A DNA stretch of 28,394 nt. It comes from JBOHCT01 sp050699055. GTDB lineage: Bacteria; Actinomycetota; Actinomycetes; Streptosporangiales; JBOHCT01. Positions 1 through 7,171 of the stretch are shown in pieces (within the stretch, counting starts at the first letter, position 1; every line of letters starts with the position of its first letter). Below the pieces are notes generated by a model that ran no database searches, was not told where the DNA came from, and saw only the letters and a program-made list of their open reading frames with translations. A program made the translations under genes and the position numbers. The stretch is taken from the NCBI GenBank assembly GCA_050699055.1, contig JBOHCT010000027.1:1-28394 (forward strand), given 5' to 3'.

Positions 1-1113
1 CAGCCAAACCATGGGGCGTACGGTCACCTCGCCGTCGACGACGACGGGCTTGTCGACGATGCGGCCCACGCCGAGGATCGCGCACTGCGGCGGGTTGACG
101 ATCGGGGTGAACGCGTCGGCGCCGTACGACCCGAGGTTGCTGATCGTGAACGTGCCGCCTTCGATCTCGTCCAGCCCGAGCGTGCCGGCCCGCGCCTTGT
201 CGGCGAGCCGGGCGCGGTCGCGCGCGATCTCGCCGAGCGACCGGGCGCCGGCGTCGCGGATCACCGGCACGATCAGTCCGTCGTCGAGCGCGACCGCGAA
301 GCCCATGTGCGCGGCCCCGCTCACTTCGATACCACGGTCGGTGAGCGTCGCGCCAAGCAGCGGGTGTTCGGGGAGTAGCCCGGCGACGGTCTCGACGAGC
401 AGATCGGTGTAGCTCAGGCTCACCCCGGTAGCGGCCTCGAAGCCCGCCGCCAGCTCCGCCCGTCGGCGTACGAGACCGCTGGCGTCGACCTCGCGGGAAA
501 CCGTGACCTGAGCCATCGTGCGCAGGCTGTCGGTCATCCGCTCGGCCACGGTGGCGCGGATGCCGGCGAACGGGATGACCTCAGGGGGCGCTGCCGTGGC
601 CTGGGCCACGGGCTGGGCCTCGGCGTAGGCCTCGACATCGTCGGACGTGACGCGCTTGCCGGGAGCGCCCGGCGGGACGAGGGCGACATCGATACCGAGT
701 TCCTTGGCCCGCCTGCGGGCGGCGGGGGAGACCGGTGACTCGCCGGTGCGGGGCGGGCCGGGCGCCTCGGACCGTACGGGGGCGCTCGAGGCGGGCGCCC
801 GCGACAGGGCGCTTGCGCCGGAGGTGTCGGCCGCCGCCGCGGCGGACAGCTCTTCCCTGGCGGGGAACGTGTCACCGTGTTTGCCGATCAGCGCCAGGAG
901 CCCGCCGACAGGCACCGCCGTGCCGGGGTCGGCGACTATCCGCCCAAGCGTCCCCGTGGCGGGGGCGGGGACGGTGGCGGCCACCTTCTCGGTCTCGATC
1001 TCCAGCAGCGCGTCGCCTTCCATGACCTCCTCGCGCTCACCGGCCTTCCACTTGGTCACCACGCCCTTCTTCATCGCCATACCAAGCTTGGGCATACGGA
1101 CTTCAGTGATCAC
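1..1113 (-). CDS. Dihydrolipoamide acyltransferase (E2) of a 2-oxoacid/acetoin dehydrogenase complex, 3' end missing
   Basis: E2 core subunit: a swinging lipoyl arm carries the acyl group from E1 to CoA. The frame is open from a GTG at 1113 to the left edge (371 codons), with a strong GGGAGGAG ribosome site just upstream. The lipoyl domain covers about residues 1-78, with the lipoylated lysine at K43 in EIETEKV. An Ala/Pro-rich linker follows, then a peripheral subunit-binding domain at about 128-162 (SPAARRRAKELGIDV). The catalytic acyltransferase domain starts near 186 and includes a recognisable GGTFTISNLGSYG segment. The HxxxDG active-site motif should lie just beyond the window edge and is not seen. 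It is the third gene after E1alpha and E1beta, 31 bp downstream of E1beta, and surely cotranscribed. The family is clear. Whether the substrate is acetoin, pyruvate or a branched-chain oxoacid is not. Confidence 0.93.
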   Translation of the reverse strand, partial: MITEVRMPKLGMAMKKGVVTKWKAGEREEVMEGDALLEIETEKVAATVPAPATGTLGRIVADPGTAVPVGGLLALIGKHGDTFPAREELSAAAAADTSGASALSRAPASSAPVRSEAPGPPRTGESPVSPAARRRAKELGIDVALVPPGAPGKRVTSDDVEAYAEAQPVAQATAAPPEVIPFAGIRATVAERMTDSLRTMAQVTVSREVDASGLVRRRAELAAGFEAATGVSLSYTDLLVETVAGLLPEHPLLGATLTDRGIEVSGAAHMGFAVALDDGLIVPVIRDAGARSLGEIARDRARLADKARAGTLGLDEIEGGTFTISNLGSYGADAFTPIVNPPQCAILGVGRIVDKPVVVDGEVTVRPMVWL

Positions 1114-1144
1114 GGCGCTCCTCCCGCGTGGCTCACCGTGTGAG

Positions 1145-2185
1145 TCACAGGGTCGTGCGTACGGCCTCGACGACCCGCTCGACGCTCGGGATGTAATACT
1201 GCTCCATCGCGGGTGCGAAAGGTACCGGGGTATGCGGCGCGGTCACCGTCCGCGGTGGCGCGTCCAGGTGGTCGAAAGCCTGGCCCGCGACGAGAGCGGC
1301 AAGGTCGGTCGCCATGGAGCAGCGCGGGTTGTCCTCGTCGATGATCACCGTGCGGCCCGTCTTGCGGACCGACGCGAGGATCGTTTCCGTGTCGAGTGGA
1401 GAAAGCGTGCGGGGGTCGACGACCTCGGCACTCACGCCCTCTCCGGCCAGCGCCTCCGCGGCCTCCAGCGCGACGTGCACCATACGGCCGATCGCGACGA
1501 TCGTCACCCGGTCGCCCTCGCGCTTGACCTCGGCCTTGCCGATCGGGAGGACGTAGTCCCCTTCGGGTACCTCACCGGTCACGTCGTACAGCAGCTTGTG
1601 CTCGAAGAACACGACCGGGTCATCGTCGCGGATCGCGGCGATCAGCAGGCCCTTCGCGTCGGCTGGGGTGGAGGGGACGACCGTCTTCAGGCCCGGCATG
1701 TGGGTGAAGACGGAGTAGTGACAGCCGGAGTGTTGGCCCGCCGCCCCGATGCCGGCCCCGATCATCGTGCGGATGACAACGGGGACGCGGGCCTTCCCGC
1801 CGAACATGTACCGCAGCTTGGCGCCCTGGTTGAAGATCTGGTCCATGCAGACGCCGAAGAAGTCGACGAACATCAGCTCCGCCACCGGCCGTAGCCCGGT
1901 CGCCGCCGCGCCGATCGCGGTGCCGATGAAACCGGACTCCGAGATCGGGGTGTCGAGGACCCGCCCGCGGCCGAACGTCTGGACCAGCCCGTGCGTCACC
2001 CCCATGACGCCGCCCCAGGCGTCCTCGCGCTCGAACCCCTCTACGCTCGCCCCGCCGGCGATGTCCTCACCCATGATCACGACCGAGTCATCGCGGGCCA
2101 TCTCCATGTGCAGGGCCTCGCCGAGCGCCTCGCGCATCGACAGGGTGCGGGTGGTGGTCGGCTGCCTCTCCGGTGCGATGGTCAC
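1145..2185 (-). CDS. E1 beta subunit of a thiamine-diphosphate-dependent 2-oxoacid/acetoin dehydrogenase (AcoB-like)
   Basis: 346 aa, the usual length for E1beta (about 325-350). With E1alpha it forms the alpha2beta2 ThDP enzyme that decarboxylates or cleaves the substrate and acylates the E2 lipoyl arm. Typical segments in order are VVIMGEDIA near residue 36, the ISESGFIGTAIGAA stretch, LMFVDFFGVCMDQIFNQ, the QHSGCHYSVFTHMPGLKTV region, and the C-terminal transketolase domain with VVDPRTLSPLDTETI and VIIDEDNPRCS. The start is a GTG at 2185 preceded by GGGAGAGGG. It lies 21 bp after E1alpha and 31 bp before E2, so the three form one operon. The QHSGCHYSVFTHMPGLKTV wording resembles acetoin dehydrogenase beta subunits, but substrate assignment is inference. 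Confidence 0.95.
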   Translation of the reverse strand: MTIAPERQPTTTRTLSMREALGEALHMEMARDDSVVIMGEDIAGGASVEGFEREDAWGGVMGVTHGLVQTFGRGRVLDTPISESGFIGTAIGAAATGLRPVAELMFVDFFGVCMDQIFNQGAKLRYMFGGKARVPVVIRTMIGAGIGAAGQHSGCHYSVFTHMPGLKTVVPSTPADAKGLLIAAIRDDDPVVFFEHKLLYDVTGEVPEGDYVLPIGKAEVKREGDRVTIVAIGRMVHVALEAAEALAGEGVSAEVVDPRTLSPLDTETILASVRKTGRTVIIDEDNPRCSMATDLAALVAGQAFDHLDAPPRTVTAPHTPVPFAPAMEQYYIPSVERVVEAVRTTL

Positions 2186-2206
2186 AGCCCTCTCCCTTGC
2201 TCTCCT

Positions 2207-3181
2207 TCAGGCGTAGCTCACGTACACGTCGGTCAGGGCGTCCTCGGGAGCGGGCTCCGGGCTCGCGTCGCCGTAGGCGACCGCCGCCTCGACCGCCTCG
2301 GCGGCCCGCCGGTCCGCCGCCTCCACGTCGTCAGGCGTGAGGAGCCCCTGAGCGATCGCTTGACCGGCGAAATGGGTGAGCGGGTCGTGCTCGCGGTAGG
2401 CGGCCGACTGCTCGGCGGTGCGGTAGGTCGTCTGGTCGCCTTCGAAGTGTCCGAAGTACCGCCACGTGCGCGCCTCGATGAGGCTGGGCCCCTCGCCCCG
2501 CCTCGCCCGGTCCACGGCCTCGTTCGCCGCCTCGTCCACGGCGACAACGTCGTACCCGTCGACCGAGGCCCCTGGAATGGCGTACGAGGCGGCGCGATCG
2601 GCGATCGTGTTGGCCGCGCAGTGGTAGGTGACGGGGGTCGCCTCCGCGAAGGCGTTGTTCTCCGCGATGAAAACGACAGGCAGCTTCCAGATCGCGGCGA
2701 GGTTCATCGCCTCGTGGGTAGTGCCCTGCTCGGCCGCGCCGTCGCCGAAGAAGCAGGCGATCACGCCGCCGGTGCCGAGGGTCTTCGCGGTCAGGCCCGC
2801 GCCGCAGGCGAGCGGCGGGCCGCCGCCGACGATGCCGTTGGCGCCCAACATGCCCTTGCTGACGTCGGCAACGTGCATGGACCCACCCTTGCCACGACAC
2901 AGCCCGTCCGATCGGCCGAAGAGTTCGGCCATCATCGGCCCGAGCTGGACGCCTTTGGCGATGCAGTGCCCGTGACCGCGATGGGTCGAGGTGAGGAAGT
3001 CACCGTCGGCTAGGTGGGCGCACACACCGACGGCGACGGCCTCCTCACCGGCGTACAGATGCACGAACCCCGGGATACGTCCGTCGGCGAAAAGCTTGGC
3101 GACCCGCTCCTCGAACTGCCGGATCGTCGTCATCCGCTCGTAGATCCACAGCGCCCTGTCTCGTGTCAGTTCGGCCGTCAT
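2207..3181 (-). CDS. E1 alpha subunit of a thiamine-diphosphate-dependent 2-oxoacid/acetoin dehydrogenase (AcoA-like)
   Basis: 324 aa from the ATG at 3181, preferred over the upstream in-frame start at 3271. It has an AGGGG site six bases upstream, and homologues begin close to LTRDRALWIYERM. The ThDP motif is present, running from GDG at residues 146-148 to NN at 175-176. The phosphorylation-loop region reads GGSMHVADVSKGMLGANG, followed by IVGGGPPLACGAGL. That wording, with WKLPVVFIAENN and WRYFGHFEGD, is closest in my memory to AcoA of acetoin dehydrogenases rather than pyruvate or branched-chain E1alpha. It is the first gene of the E1alpha-E1beta-E2 operon. No E3 (lipoamide dehydrogenase) gene is in the window, so the complex must borrow one or have it beyond the left edge. 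Confidence 0.95.
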   Translation of the reverse strand: MTAELTRDRALWIYERMTTIRQFEERVAKLFADGRIPGFVHLYAGEEAVAVGVCAHLADGDFLTSTHRGHGHCIAKGVQLGPMMAELFGRSDGLCRGKGGSMHVADVSKGMLGANGIVGGGPPLACGAGLTAKTLGTGGVIACFFGDGAAEQGTTHEAMNLAAIWKLPVVFIAENNAFAEATPVTYHCAANTIADRAASYAIPGASVDGYDVVAVDEAANEAVDRARRGEGPSLIEARTWRYFGHFEGDQTTYRTAEQSAAYREHDPLTHFAGQAIAQGLLTPDDVEAADRRAAEAVEAAVAYGDASPEPAPEDALTDVYVSYA

Positions 3182-3251
3182 AGCCACCCCTTCGCGGCGC
3201 TGTGCATTCACGTCCGGCCCATCGGTCGCACGCAGCACCGCTCCTGGGGGG

Positions 3252-3281
3252 ACTGTACGTCGGGTCAGCACAGGCCGTCAC
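3252..3281 (-). promoter_or_regulatory. Candidate sigma70-type promoter of the E1 operon
   Basis: Read on the minus strand, GTGACG (3281-3276) and TACAGT (3257-3252) are separated by 18 bp. This is a good fit to the actinobacterial housekeeping consensus TTGACN-N17/18-TANNNT. It would give a leader of about 60 nt before the E1alpha ATG. A 4-bp inverted pair GTCA-N5-TGAC (3278-3290) overlaps the -35 box and could be part of an operator, but it is too short to claim. Confidence 0.45.
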
Positions 3282-3408
3282 TACTTGACAGCACGATCCG
3301 AGCGAGGTAGCGGCAGGCATCTCCCATGTGGGCGCGAGGGTCCAGTCTTACGTCTACATTGGGCGGGTCGGCCGGACGAGTCGCACGAAGGCGTCGCGTG
3401 ACGACAAT

Positions 3409-3440
3409 GTATCCCGGTGACCTCGTATCCCGGTGACCTC
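3409..3440. repeat. Perfect 16-bp tandem duplication in the acetyltransferase upstream region
   Basis: The unit GTATCCCGGTGACCTC occurs twice with no spacer (3409-3424 and 3425-3440). It lies about 110 bp upstream of the acetyltransferase start, outside coding sequence. It could be a duplicated regulator site or a replication-slippage product. Confidence 0.9.
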
Positions 3441-3490
3441 CTCCGCTCCGCTGCTGCACCCCACGAAAACACTCGGCAGGCCTCGTGTTT

Positions 3491-3506
3491 CCGCGGGCCC
3501 CCGCGG
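3491..3506. other. GC-rich hairpin upstream of the acetyltransferase start
   Basis: CCGCGGG and CCCGCGG form a 7-bp perfect stem around two C residues (or 6 bp with a 4-base loop), ending 42 bases before the GTG start and 28 bases before the ribosome site. There is no T-run, so an intrinsic terminator is unlikely. It may be a 5' leader structure or simply a product of GC-rich sequence. Confidence 0.4.
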
Positions 3507-3548
3507 GTTTGCCGCTGCTCGTTACGATGCTCACTTGGAGGCCACCTC

Positions 3549-4106
3549 GTGACCAAGCCAGGGTTTCCCGAAACCACGCTCGAGACCAAGCGTCTCGTGC
3601 TGCGTGCCTACGAGGAAGCGGACATCCCTGATGTGCGGAAGGCGTGCCGCGACCCGCTCACCCAGCGGTGGATCGCGATGCCCGACCCCTACACCGAGGA
3701 GGTCGCCAGGCACTGGTGCTTGTCCGAGAGCCACGAGCCTCGGTTGAACGGGGAGGGCCTCAACTTCGTGGCGGTGCCGCGGGAGGGGGGACGTATCGTC
3801 GGCGGCTTCGGCGTCTCCCACACCCACTGGCAAGACCGCGTCGCTGAGGTCGGGTACTGGGTGGCGCCGTGGGCGCGGGGTCGCGGGTACGCCCCTGAAG
3901 CCGTGGGCGGCATCGCCCGGTGGCTGTTCGAAACGCACGGGTTCATGCGGCTGCAACTACGGGCGGCGCCGGACAACCACCCGTCCACGAGGGTCGCGGA
4001 CAAGTGCGGCTTCGTCCGCGAAGGCGTCCAGCGCAGCGCCGGGGTCATCCACGGGGGCCGCACCGACCTCGTCGTCTACGGCCTACTCCCCGAAGACCTC
4101 CGCTGA
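3549..4106 (+). CDS. GNAT-family N-acetyltransferase, RimJ/RimL-like
   Basis: 185 aa; transfers acetyl from acetyl-CoA to an amine, with ribosomal-protein N-termini or small molecules as usual substrates. The N-terminus TKRLVLRAYEEADIPDV is the classic start of the RimJ/RimL subfamily. The acetyl-CoA-binding loop is seen as WARGRGYAPEAV, matching R/Q-x-x-G-x-G/A, followed by a segment where N, S and the CGFVREGV strand occupy the usual places. I chose the GTG at 3549 because TTGGAGG sits about seven bases upstream and homologues start here. The frame is open back to 3417, but that extension is Cys/Arg-rich and unlike the family. It lies 22 bp before cysG and is probably cotranscribed. The actual substrate cannot be told. 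Confidence 0.9.
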   Translation: MTKPGFPETTLETKRLVLRAYEEADIPDVRKACRDPLTQRWIAMPDPYTEEVARHWCLSESHEPRLNGEGLNFVAVPREGGRIVGGFGVSHTHWQDRVAEVGYWVAPWARGRGYAPEAVGGIARWLFETHGFMRLQLRAAPDNHPSTRVADKCGFVREGVQRSAGVIHGGRTDLVVYGLLPEDLR

Positions 4107-4128
4107 GCACGACCAGGGAGATTGACCG

Positions 4129-5406
4129 GTGGAAAGTGCTGAAGTGCGACCGCCCTACCTGATCGGCCTGCGACTCGCCGGTCGTCGGGTGCTCGTCGTC
4201 GGCGGCGGGCGGGTCGCGCAACGGCGTGTGCCGACCCTGCTCGACGCGGGTGCCGACGTCGTTCTCGTGGCGCCGGATGTCACCCCGGCCCTGGAGGACC
4301 TCGCACATGGCCGGCTGCGCTGGGAACGCAGGTCGTACCGTCTCGGGGACTGCGAGGGTGCGTGGTTCGTCCAAGCCTGTACCGACGTTCCCGAGGTCAA
4401 CGCCGCCGTCATCGGCGAGGCCGAGCGCGTGGGGGTGTGGGGTGTGCGCGCCGACGACAGGGAAGCCTCGCCGGCCTGGACTCCGGCGACCGGACGTGTC
4501 GAGCGTCTGACCGTCGGTGTCCTGGCCGGCGGCGATCCGCGGCGTGCGGCGGGCGTGCGCGACGCGGTGGTCGACGGGGTGCGGGACGGGACGATCGGGG
4601 CGCGTCGGGTGCGTGGACGCCGCGGCGCGGTCGCCCTTGTCGGCGGCGGTCCCGGCGATCCCGGCCTGATTACCGTCCGCGGACGACAGCTTCTCGCCGA
4701 GGCCGACGTGGTCGTGGCGGACCGGCTGGCGCCCCGCGCGCTGCTGGACGAGCTGCGCCACGATGTCGAGGTCGTCGACGCTACCAAGATCCCGTACGGC
4801 CGCGCGGTGGCCCAAGAGCGCATCAACCGGCTGCTCATCGAGCACGCGCGAGCAGGCCGGCTGGTCGTACGCCTCAAGGGCGGTGACCCGTTCGTCTTCG
4901 GCCGCGGCGCCGAGGAGGCTCTCGCCTGCGCGGAGGCGGGGGTCCCCGTCGAGGTCGTGCCGGGGGTGACGAGCGCGACAGGGGTCCCAGGGTCGGCCGG
5001 GGTGCCGGTCACACATCGCGGCGTCGCGGCGGAGGTGCGCGTCGTCTCCGCACACGTCCGGCCGGACGATCCGCGATCCCGCGTGGATTGGAGATCTCTC
5101 GGGCGTTCGCGCGGTACGCTCGTCCTTCTCATGGCGGTCGAGCGTCTCGACATCATCGCCCGTACGTTGGTGCGCTATGGCCGCTCGCCTGACACCCCGG
5201 TCGCCGTCGTCCAGGACGGTACGTTTCCGCGGCAGCGGACGTTGACCGCGACACTGGCCACCGTCGCGCCGCGCGCGGTGGCCATGGGTGTCCGGCCGCC
5301 GGCGGTGGTGGTCGTCGGTCACGTGGTCAACGTCGCACGGGAAATCGAGGTGCTGCGATCGACGAGGAACACGGGGCGGGGCCCGTATCGGGGAGGCCGG
5401 TCTTGA
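4129..5406 (+). CDS. cysG: Siroheme synthase CysG-type: precorrin-2 dehydrogenase fused to uroporphyrinogen-III C-methyltransferase
   Basis: 425 aa. The N-terminal half (about 1-158) is a Rossmann precorrin-2 dehydrogenase/ferrochelatase domain with VLVVGGGRVAQRR (about 20-32) and the family segments EVNAAVIGEAE and GVRADDREASPAWTPA. The C-terminal half (about 165-412) is the SAM-dependent uroporphyrinogen-III methyltransferase, with GGGPGDPGLIT (172-182), KIPYGRAVAQERIN, and RLKGGDPFVFGRG (248-260). Together they make siroheme from uroporphyrinogen III, the cofactor of sulfite and nitrite reductases; precorrin-2 can also feed cobalamin synthesis. The start is a GTG at 4129 with CAGGGAG upstream. 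No sulfite or nitrite reductase gene is nearby. The start of the first dynamin-like gene lies 79 bp downstream, so its promoter may be inside or just after this gene. Often annotated cobA in actinobacteria. Confidence 0.95.
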   Translation: MESAEVRPPYLIGLRLAGRRVLVVGGGRVAQRRVPTLLDAGADVVLVAPDVTPALEDLAHGRLRWERRSYRLGDCEGAWFVQACTDVPEVNAAVIGEAERVGVWGVRADDREASPAWTPATGRVERLTVGVLAGGDPRRAAGVRDAVVDGVRDGTIGARRVRGRRGAVALVGGGPGDPGLITVRGRQLLAEADVVVADRLAPRALLDELRHDVEVVDATKIPYGRAVAQERINRLLIEHARAGRLVVRLKGGDPFVFGRGAEEALACAEAGVPVEVVPGVTSATGVPGSAGVPVTHRGVAAEVRVVSAHVRPDDPRSRVDWRSLGRSRGTLVLLMAVERLDIIARTLVRYGRSPDTPVAVVQDGTFPRQRTLTATLATVAPRAVAMGVRPPAVVVVGHVVNVAREIEVLRSTRNTGRGPYRGGRS

Positions 5407-5428
5407 TGAGAGGGTCGCGGGCACCGAG

Positions 5429-5452
5429 CAGCCCACACAGCAGTCCACACAG
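5429..5452. repeat. Imperfect 12-bp tandem repeat between cysG and the first GTPase gene
   Basis: CAGCCCACACAG (5429-5440) is followed directly by CAGTCCACACAG (5441-5452), differing at one base. It lies in the 79-bp gap before the first dynamin-like gene, where a promoter or regulator site would be expected. Confidence 0.7.
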
Positions 5453-5485
5453 GCTGACGTCAACGATCGCCAGCAGGCGACGCGC

Positions 5486-7171
5486 ATGCGCGGCGCGAAT
5501 CGCCTCGACCAGGCGATCGTCTCGCTGCGGAACTGCGTGGAGGACACCCGTCTTGTGCTCGACACGCCAGGTGTCGAGCACGCGCGTACGCTCCGCCGGG
5601 AGATCGTCCAACAGGTCGACGACCACGTCCTTCCCAGGATGCGCCATCCGGGGGCACCGATCCTCGTCGTCGTGGGCGGTTCCACGGGCGTCGGGAAATC
5701 TACTGTGGTCAACACACTGATCCGGGAACGTGTGACGTCGCCGGGCGTACGTCGGCCGACGACCCGTTCCCCCGTGCTCGTGTGCAACCCCAAGGACGCG
5801 CCGTGGTTCGTTGACGGCGGGCCGCTCGCGGAGCTGCCTCGAGTCAGGGAACCGACGGACGGCCTGGCGGATGACGTCCGCGCCCCTGTCATGGCCGAGG
5901 TCGACGACCTTCCCCGCGGCGTCGCCCTGCTCGACAACCCCGACATCGACTCGGTCGAGGACATCCACCGGGCTATCGCTTCGACCTTCGCGATCGCCGC
6001 CGACGTGTGGCTTCATGTGACGACCCCGGCACGGTACGCAGACGCCGCTCCGTGGCGGTTGCTGCGGGCGGCACACGAACGAGGGGCCACTCTCGCCCTC
6101 GTACTCAACCGTGTCCCGAGCGAAGGCGGAGACGACGTACGTACGGACCTGGCCGCGATGCTCGACGAGGCCGGAGTCGAGGAGCGGGTACGGTTCAGCG
6201 TCCCGGAGACGACCGTGCACGAAGGCCTGCTCCCCATCCAAGCGGTCGAGCCGCTGCGGTCCTGGCTCACGGAGATCGCTGACGATGCCACCCGAGCGGA
6301 GACCGCCGCGCGTGTCCTCGACGGCGCCCTTGACAGCTTCCGCATCCGCGCCCCTTCTCTCGCGCGGCACGTGGAGTCGCAGGCGGCCGCGACGGCGGAG
6401 CTCAGGTCGTCGGCCGAGGCCGCCTACGCCGCGGCCCTGACCGAGGTCGACGAGGCCACCCGCAACGGCTCGTTGCTCAGCGGCGAGGTCCTCATCCGCT
6501 GGCAGGACTTCGTCGGCACGGGGGAGGCGCTGCGTGCGCTGCGGGCCCAGGCGGGCCCGCTGCGTTCGCGGTTTCCCCGGCGGCGACCCCGCCGAGCTGC
6601 GGGCGGCGATGACCTGCGGAGTGCCCTGACGGCGACACTGCGGGCCCTCGTCGTCACGGGCGCGGAGCAGGCCGCGGGACGCGCCGTCGAGAGCTGGCGG
6701 GCGCATCCGGCCGCCGCCCCGGTCCTTGACGCCGCGGACGGCCCGCTCGAGCATGCGTCTCCGCAGGCCGAAAGGCGTGCGTCGGCTGCCGTGAGTGGGT
6801 GGTGCGACTACGTGCTCGAGGCGGTCCGCGGCCAGGGGGCGACGAAACGCTCGGTGTCGCGTGTTCTTTCATCCGATCCGGACGGCCTGGGTCTGGTGCT
6901 CATTGTCGGCCTCCTCGGGTACGCCACCGGGGACATTCCCGTGGCGTCCGGTACGAGCGCGCTTCCGCAACGGCTGCTCAGTACCTTGTTCGGCGCGGAG
7001 TCCCTGCGGACGATCGGGGCGAAGGCTCGTCAGGATCTCCGGATGCGCGTGGCCGCGGTGTTCGACGATGAGGCGCTGCGCTTCATCGAGGCCCTGGAAC
7101 GTGCCGACCTGGCCGACGACGCGGCGATCAGGCTTTACCAGGCAACCTACGCACTCGAGGAAGCACGATGA
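5486..7171 (+). CDS. dynA: Dynamin-like GTPase, first of a pair (DynA-like)
   Basis: 561 aa from the ATG at 5486. The frame is open further upstream but offers no start codon between 5402 and 5486 and would otherwise overlap cysG by over 100 bp. The P-loop GSTGVGKS is at residues 65-72, the switch region reads RPTTRSPV, and the G3 position has DNPDID (150-155) instead of DxxG. The G4 position reads NRVP (208-211) instead of NKxD. A hydrophobic stretch near 467-482 (GLGLVLIVGLLGY) could touch membrane. It ends in ATGA, overlapping the second GTPase by 4 bp, so translation is coupled. Streptomyces carries such a pair, DynA and DynB, which stabilise FtsZ rings at sporulation septa; equivalence is inferred from paired order and architecture. 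The ribosome site is weak. Confidence 0.85.
   Translation: MRGANRLDQAIVSLRNCVEDTRLVLDTPGVEHARTLRREIVQQVDDHVLPRMRHPGAPILVVVGGSTGVGKSTVVNTLIRERVTSPGVRRPTTRSPVLVCNPKDAPWFVDGGPLAELPRVREPTDGLADDVRAPVMAEVDDLPRGVALLDNPDIDSVEDIHRAIASTFAIAADVWLHVTTPARYADAAPWRLLRAAHERGATLALVLNRVPSEGGDDVRTDLAAMLDEAGVEERVRFSVPETTVHEGLLPIQAVEPLRSWLTEIADDATRAETAARVLDGALDSFRIRAPSLARHVESQAAATAELRSSAEAAYAAALTEVDEATRNGSLLSGEVLIRWQDFVGTGEALRALRAQAGPLRSRFPRRRPRRAAGGDDLRSALTATLRALVVTGAEQAAGRAVESWRAHPAAAPVLDAADGPLEHASPQAERRASAAVSGWCDYVLEAVRGQGATKRSVSRVLSSDPDGLGLVLIVGLLGYATGDIPVASGTSALPQRLLSTLFGAESLRTIGAKARQDLRMRVAAVFDDEALRFIEALERADLADDAAIRLYQATYALEEAR

Larger units (their letters stand above)
3182..3548. other. Divergent intergenic region between the E1 operon and the acetyltransferase gene
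   Basis: These 367 bp lack a convincing gene. The region holds the candidate E1 operon promoter, a plus-strand TTGACA at 3285-3290 with TAGCGG 17 bp downstream (a weaker promoter candidate), a perfect 16-bp tandem duplication (3409-3440), and a GC-rich hairpin at 3491-3506. Longer starts for the flanking genes would extend into it but have poorer ribosome sites and no family support. Confidence 0.6.

Noticed and set aside
647..1894. 415-codon plus-strand frame across the E2/E1beta genes
   Set aside because: Antisense to two recognisable dehydrogenase subunits and spans their boundary.
3285..3313. Plus-strand TTGACA-N17-TAGCGG as promoter of the acetyltransferase
   Set aside because: The -10 lacks the final T and the element lies over 230 bp from the start; kept only as a weak possibility in the intergenic entry.
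4045..5964. 639-codon minus-strand frame opposite cysG and the first GTPase gene
   Set aside because: Low-complexity Arg/Ser/Thr-rich translation with no motif; both sense genes are well supported.
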